Positions 59,075 to 64,000 of a stretch of 64,000 nucleotides of DNA are shown piece by piece. The notes under the pieces were generated by a model, which did no database searches, was not told the origin of the DNA, and worked only from the letters and a program-made list of their open reading frames with translations. The stretch lies in contig JAIOJX010000005.1 of assembly GCA_022376925.1 (NCBI GenBank), forward strand, positions 89,873,001-89,937,000. Reading direction: 5' to 3'. The stretch's first letter is position 1. Each line of letters opens with the position of its first letter. The DNA comes from Tragulus kanchil (Eukaryota; Chordata; Mammalia; Artiodactyla; Tragulidae). The position numbers and the translations under genes were made by a program.

Positions 59075-59093
59075 CGTGTGTGTGTGTGTGTGT
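59075..59093. repeat. (GT)n microsatellite
   Basis: Short GT repeat. The second copy at 60162-60180 lacks a T T pair at its end. Confidence 0.85.
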
Positions 59094-59461
59094 TGAGCAT
59101 GTGATGAGGGTCAAAACATGAACAAAGTTCTAAGTGTGGTCAAAGTCCACCTCAGAAATGATGAGTCAGCATGAAGGCTGTGGTCACTGAAGAAGGAACA
59201 GACCACACCAACACTCCAGAGGGAAAATCAGCAGTCCTTGCTTGTTCGTTAGATGTGGGCCTCCCGAAGAGCAGGCGAAAACTAGACAGGTGTTTTCAGG
59301 ACAGGATTGCAGGGTGCAGTCAAAATATCTACAATTTGTACAAGATTCACCTCATTGTAATTAATAAATGCCTAAGTTTTCTTCTGAGTGATTATCTTGA
59401 TAGTGTACATACATGAATGCTTTACCAGGCAGGTGAAAATGGTCTTGAAGAAAAAGACACT

Positions 59462-59778
59462 AGGGCCTCCCTGGTGGTCCAGTGGGTAAGGACACTGCCT
59501 TCCTTGCAGTGCAAGAGGTGCCAGTTCCATCTCTGGCCTGGGAAGATCCCACCTGCTGCGGAGCAGCTGGACCTATGTGTCCAATTACCGAGCCGGAGCT
59601 CTGGAGCACATGCGCCCAGAGCCGGTGCTCTGCAATGAGGGAGGCCACTGCGATGGGAGGCCCACAGAGGCCAAGGAACAAAGATGGATTAAAATAGATA
59701 AATGAAAGACCAATAGAAGTGACCCGCCCGTGCCCCCTCCCTTCCCAACCTGCCCCGCCTACCTGCGCCAAAAAAAAA
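59462..59778 (+). mobile_element. CHR-1-derived SINE, full length, with TSD
   Basis: Flanks AAAAAGACACT (59451-59461) and AAAAGACACT (ending at 59789) form the target-site duplication. Head GGGCCTCCCTGGTGGTCCAG, GTTCCATCTCTGGCCTGGG, body CACCTGCTGCGGAGCAGCTG and CATGCGCCCAGAGCCGGTGC, tail GATGGATTAAAATAGATAAA, AAAGACCAATAGAAGTGACC, a C-rich stretch and an A-run. Confidence 0.9.
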
Positions 59779-60161
59779 AAAAAGACACTGGTATTCATCA
59801 TCTTCTATTCCTTTGCCCAAGGCCCTCTCGTTTATTTCTGTCGGGTTTTTTGACATCATCCACCTGCCATATAATCTGCACCCCAGCCCATAGTACCAGC
59901 CCTTGTTTACTATCATCCAGCTCCTTAGAGCCCATATAAATCAGTTTTAGATCGTCGTAATATTGCATTAAATGAAGCTATGAGAGCAAAGACCAAGGGT
60001 GGTTGGCTAGCGTCCTGAATCAGGAAAGACTTCCCCTGGAAATGATCCCCTGGGCTCAGGTTTAACAGGTGAGGGAAGGTTAGCCATGTGATGAGACACA
60101 GAAGCAGCGGTCCCAGCAAAAGCAGTGGAAATAGTGAAAGCTAAGAGGCTTGAATCCACAC

Positions 60162-60180
60162 GTGTGTGTGTGTGTGTGTG
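60162..60180. repeat. (GT)n microsatellite, second copy
   Basis: Duplicate of 59075-59093. Confidence 0.85.
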
Positions 60181-60546
60181 AGCATGTGATGAGGGTCAAA
60201 ACATGAACAAAGTTCTAAGTGTGGTCAAAGTCCACCTCAGAAATGATGAGTCAGCATGAAGGCTGTGGTCACTGAAGAAGGAACAGACCACACCAACACT
60301 CCAGAGGGAAAATCAGCAGTCCTTGCTTGTTCGTTAGATGTGGGCCTCCCGAAGAGCAGGCGAAAACTAGACAGGTGTTTTCAGGACAGGATTGCAGGGT
60401 GCAGTCAAAATATCTACAATTTGTACAAGATTCACCTCATTGTAATTAATAAATGCCTAAGTTTTCTTCTGAGTGATTATCTTGATAGTGTACATACATG
60501 AATGCTTTACCAGGCAGGTGAAAATGGTCTTGAAGAAAAAGACACT

Positions 60547-60864
60547 AGGGCCTCCCTGGTGGTCCAGTGGGTAAGGACACTGCCTTCCTTGCAGTGCAAG
60601 AGGTGCCAGTTCCATCTCTGGCCTGGGAAGATCCCACCTGCTGCGGAGCAGCTGGACCTATGTGTCCAATTACCGAGCCGGAGCTCTGGAGCACATGCGC
60701 CCAGAGCCGGTGCTCTGCAATGAGGGAGGCCACTGCGATGGGAGGCCCACAGAGGCCAAGGAACAAAGATGGATTAAAATAGATAAATGAAAGACCAATA
60801 GAAGTGACCCGCCCGTGCCCCCTCCCTTCCCAACCTGCCCCGCCTACCTGCGCCAAAAAAAAAA
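60547..60864 (+). mobile_element. CHR-1-derived SINE, second copy
   Basis: Duplicate of 59462-59778 through tandem duplication 20. Confidence 0.9.
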
Positions 60865-60989
60865 AAAAGACACTGGTATTCATCATCTTCTATTCCTTTG
60901 CCCAAGGCCCTCTCGTTTATTTCTGTCGGGTTTTGTTGTGACATCATCCACCTGCCATATAATCTGCACCCCCAGCCCATAGTACCAGC

Positions 60990-61509
60990 AGGCTTTCCAT
61001 GAAAACCATAGAAGTTCATGTAAGTTTCATGACTCCATCTACAAGATGATGACAGCTCCTTAGGCAGCACATCAACCTATCACTTAAATCAGTTTTTCTG
61101 GATCCGTTGTTCAGTCACAACCTCCTCCAAACAATGCCTGCCCAGACATCTGTTTTTGAGTTCAAAGCTATTACTCAGAACACCAACTCTATCCCAGATT
61201 CTCAGGCTTCCAGGAAGCCAGCCTGTATCATTAAACTAACTTGAAAAACAGATCAGCTTCTATGGGTGTTTTTTTCTTCTTCTATGGGTGTTTTTATTCC
61301 ATGTTTCAGATCCTGACCATGCCGATGAGTTTTCTGTAACCCTTGAGGCTCTCAGTTTTTTGTGCTGGCTCAGGGAAGTTGCTCTTTCTAAAACGATCTG
61401 AATCTGGGCCTAGTGAGTCACTTTTCTTCAAGACACTTTCTAGAACCTTTACGTCTAACATCTCTCTTCTAGGACCTGCTTTTCCCCTGAATATGCACAT
61501 TCTGTAGAG
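60990..61509. other. Unassigned DNA
   Basis: Nothing recognised except a short local repeat TTCTATGGGTGTTTTT near 61258 and 61279. Confidence 0.5.
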
Positions 61510-61670
61510 CAGGGGTCCCCAGTGCTGGGCTGCAACTGGGTACTGGTCTGCAACCTGTTAGGAACTGGACCACACAGGAGGAGGTGAGTGGCAGAGGAGA
61601 GAGAGAAGCTTCAGCTTCGCCATGGCTCCCATCACTCCCATGACTGCCTGGACAATCTGCCCCATCAAAC
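61510..61670 (+). mobile_element. hAT-type DNA transposon, 5' part
   Basis: Starts CAGGGGTCCCCAGTGCTGGG after GTAGAG and continues through CAACCTGTTAGGAACTGGAC, CACACAGGAGGAGGTGAGTG and GAAGCTTCAGCTTCGCC, which is the left part of the same family as 27647-27834. The right half is missing. Confidence 0.7.
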
Positions 61671-61687
61671 AGTATTTCTGTTTCTCT

Positions 61688-61838
61688 TGACTTCACTTCC
61701 CTTAGTATGACAGTCTTTAGTTGCATGCAGGATACTGCAAATGATTTAATTTTGTCCTTTTTTATGCCCAAGTAGTATTTCATTGCATATGTTTATATGT
61801 GCCACATCTTCTTTATCCAATCATCTGTTGATGGAGTA
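61688..61838 (-). repeat. L1 fragment, antisense
   Basis: CTTGACTTCACTTCCCTTAG, TATGACAGTCTTTAGTTGCA, ATACTGCAAATGATTTAATT, TATGCCCAAGTAGTATTTCA, CACATCTTCTTTATCCAATC and ATCTGTTGATGGA are the reverse complement of the L1 ORF2 end. Old and short. Confidence 0.8.
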
Positions 61839-61920
61839 AGATTCACGAATCAGAAAGAACTCTACTTAGTTTCCCTATAACCCACAAAATCCTTTTTGAG
61901 GTGCTATTTCCCTTGCTGCT

Positions 61921-64000
61921 TGGGTAAAATATTAGAGCAGATTCCTTGACTTTTTTGGGTCATTCTCTATCACAAGAACACTCGCATTTAGGAAATTAAC
62001 AGGTTCACTTAACTGTAGTAATAATTTAGTCTCATAACTTTATTGGAAGTGAAATTCCTTCCCTCCTCTGGTGCCAGCCTGAGGTAAACCTGTAGCACAG
62101 ATGGGAGTGTGGAGGGGTTGGTCCCCACATTCTCGATCATCTCCCCACTGCCCCTTCCCCTACTAGTTGAGCCATTTTATGGCCAATCTGGTGTCAGGGC
62201 AGATCAGGAGAGAAGAGACAGTGGTTTCCTCTGGTTACTGAGGAGGAGTTTAAAGGTTTCTCTCCTTGAAAAGCTGCTTTTGTAGATGATCAAAGCTGCC
62301 TCTGTTCGGAGTTTTTAAAGGGGTCCTCCCTGCAAACATTCAACTGCATTTTCCATGACACGGACTGGTCACTCACTTTGCCTTCCTCCTCCCCTGGGAC
62401 TGGTGGAGTCCTCGGGCTTCTTCCAGCAGTGCTCTTGGTGTGGATTTTCAGTAGCTCCAAGCTGTTTCCATCCCTTTGCCCACAACAGGTCACAAGAAGT
62501 AACTGGACTTTGCCACAGGTAGGGCCGGGGATTGTAGGCAGCTGCCAGTGAAGCCTGGTTCTTCTCCTGCCCACACATCTACCTGAAGTCATAGCCTCTT
62601 GCACGGAGACTCCCTCGCCCCCTGGCTCTTCAGACTTCCTAGAAAATTCCTCGAATCTGCTGTCTCAGTCATCGCGGGTGGGTGGGGATTACTCAGAGCA
62701 TGCTGATAGCTTCAAAGGAATCTTCTCTAATCTTCAACTGTCTTCTTTCAACCTTTCTAACCTCTTATGATCTGTAGATGAGAAATAAACTAAAGTGTGC
62801 AAAACTGGCTCTCAGACACCACCTTTGCAAATATTGCTTATGTGTCTCATACCTCACTGCCACAGGTAGACATGATTACCACTGAATTTTTATGTCCCGG
62901 GTAAAGGAGAGATTGAAGCAGTCTCATTTCACCATTCTGTTAAACATATACAGTTTTCATGCAATTTATGAAAATTCTGGGCCAAACCCCCCGAAAAGTC
63001 GCTTTTGAGTGCTACTGTGGGTAAAATTGCAGATTCCTTGACTTTTGGGTCATTCTCTATCACAAGAACACTCGCATTTAGGAAATTAACAGGTTCACTT
63101 AACTGTAGTAATAATTTAGTCTCATAACTTTATTGGAAGTGAAATTCTTCCCTCCTCTGGTGCCAGCCTGAGGTAAACCTGTAGCACAGATGGGAGTGTG
63201 GAGGGGTTGGTCCCCACATTCTCGATCATCTCCCCACTGCCCCTTCCCCTACTAGTTGAGCCATTTTATGGCCAATCTGGTGTCAGGGCAGATCAGGAGA
63301 GAAGAGACAGTGGTTTCCTCTGGTTACTGAGGAGGAGTTTAAAGGTTTCTCTCCTTGAAAAGCTGCTTTTGTAGATGATCAAAGCTGCCTCTGTTCGGAG
63401 TTTTTAAAGGGGTCCTCCCTGCAAACATTCAACTGCATTTTCCATGACACGGACTGGTCACTCACTTTGCCTTCCTCCTCCCCTGGGACTGGTGGAGTCC
63501 TCGGGCTTCTTCCAGCAGTGCTCTTGGTGTGGATTTTCAGTAGCTCCAAGCTGTTTCCATCCCTTTGCCCACAACAGGTCACAAGAAGTAACTGGACTTT
63601 GCCACAGGTAGGGCCGGGGATTGTAGGCAGCTGCCAGTGAAGCCTGGTTCTTCTCCTGCCCACACATCTACCTGAAGTCATAGCCTCTTGCACGGAGACT
63701 CCCTCGCCCCCTGGCTCTTCAGACTTCCTAGAAAATTCCTCGAATCTGCTGTCTCAGTCATCGCGGGTGGGTGGGGATTACTCAGAGCATGCTGATAGCT
63801 TCAAAGGAATCTTCTCTAATCTTCAACTGTCTTCTTTCAACCTTTCTAACCTCTTATGATCTGTAGATGAGAAATAAACTAAAGTGTGCAAAACTGGCTC
63901 TCAGACACCACCTTTGCAAATATTGCTTATGTGTCTCATACCTCACTGCCACAGGTAGACATGATTACCACTGAATTTTTATGTCCCGGGTAAAGGAGAG
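61921..64000. repeat. Tandem duplication 21 (unit ~1090 bp, runs off the window)
   Basis: Copy 1 starts at 61921, and copy 2 starts at 63018 and is still in progress at 64000 (equivalent to 62911 in copy 1). Offset 1097 falling to 1089. The head of copy 2 is error-rich: GGGTAAAATTGCAG against GGGTAAAATATTAGAGCAG, and a T-run two shorter. A 104-codon minus-strand open frame at 62290-62604 and its duplicate have no recognisable domain. Confidence 0.95.

Larger units (their letters stand above)
58863..60989. repeat. Tandem duplication 20 (unit ~1087 bp, 48 bp filler)
   Basis: Copies 58863-59900 and 59949-60989, offset 1086 rising to 1089. The filler 59901-59948 contains CAGCTCCTTAG and AAATCAGTTTT in the same order as the true sequence after copy 2 (near 61050 and 61086), but with about 20 bp removed. 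It is thus a low-quality read-through of the downstream DNA, not inserted DNA. Confidence 0.97.

Noticed and set aside
62290..62604. 104-codon minus-strand frame repeated intact at 63379-63693
   Set aside because: The repetition is explained by near-identical DNA, not protein constraint. No recognisable motif, and a second frame overlaps it.
1..64000. Genuine segmental duplication or satellite array
   Set aside because: A satellite would repeat one unit, and here every unit differs. Segmental duplications would not have one fixed length, nor errors clustered at the joins.
1..64000. CRISPR array, phage, plasmid or bacterial operon
   Set aside because: No short regularly spaced repeats, no long coding frames and no ribosome-binding context. 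The repeat content is mammalian throughout.

Overview
The window looks like nuclear DNA of an even-toed mammal, most likely a ruminant. This rests on seven independent tRNA-derived Bov-tA-type or BovB-related elements (Bov-tA near 979, 13491, 22441, 38483 and 53541, a BovB 3' end near 56270, L1 3' ends of artiodactyl type near 12003 and 56618), plus CHR-type tRNA-Glu SINEs, a ruminant-type mariner MITE, MIR/L2 relics and MaLR LTRs. The youngest-looking retroelements are not Bov-tA but about eight insertions of a CHR-1-derived SINE with an extra 3' tail, several with clean target-site duplications. That is unlike what I know of cattle, sheep or goat, so a basal ruminant such as a chevrotain (Tragulidae) is a possible source. 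This is inference only.

I find no protein-coding gene, tRNA gene, rRNA gene or CRISPR array that I can defend. The open reading frames present are short, overlap repeats on both strands, and recur only because the DNA under them is duplicated. The window is best read as intergenic or intronic sequence.

The dominant structure is a series of 21 direct tandem duplications, each with a different unit of about 1.0 to 1.14 kb, with junctions near 1210, 8070, 11085, 14310, 17070, 18937, 20820, 25337, 29349, 33282, 35390, 38785, 41565, 43515, 45400, 48204, 52274, 55155, 57735, 59925 and 63017. Units are unrelated to one another. The copies of a pair are near identical, and their differences are mostly homopolymer or short indels that cluster next to the junction. 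Many junctions carry 3 to 50 bp of filler that is a garbled version of the true flanking sequence. I read this as an assembly artefact: neighbouring contigs or reads with about 1.1 kb overlapping ends were laid end to end instead of merged. Roughly 23 kb of the 64 kb is then redundant, leaving about 41 kb of real sequence. Three stretches (15991-21918, 32201-36486 and 40434-46489) hold chains in which consecutive duplications overlap, so some segments appear three times.

Layout: 1-2.3 kb duplication 1 with a Bov-tA and mariner MITE; 2.3-7 kb mostly unassigned with a diverged LTR-like repeat and a MIR; 7-12.5 kb duplications 2 and 3 with MaLR LTRs, an L2 and an L1; 13-22 kb duplications 4 to 7 with Bov-tA and a young SINE; 22-31 kb Bov-tA, a GC-rich spot, a CTCF-like site, duplications 8 and 9, a hAT relic and an L1; 31-40 kb five young SINE loci and duplications 10 to 12; 40-49 kb duplications 13 to 16 in repeat-poor sequence, one part possibly retroviral; 49-64 kb duplications 17 to 21 with Bov-tA, BovB, L1, DNA-transposon relics and another young SINE. 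Apart from candidate CTCF sites there is no clear regulatory unit.
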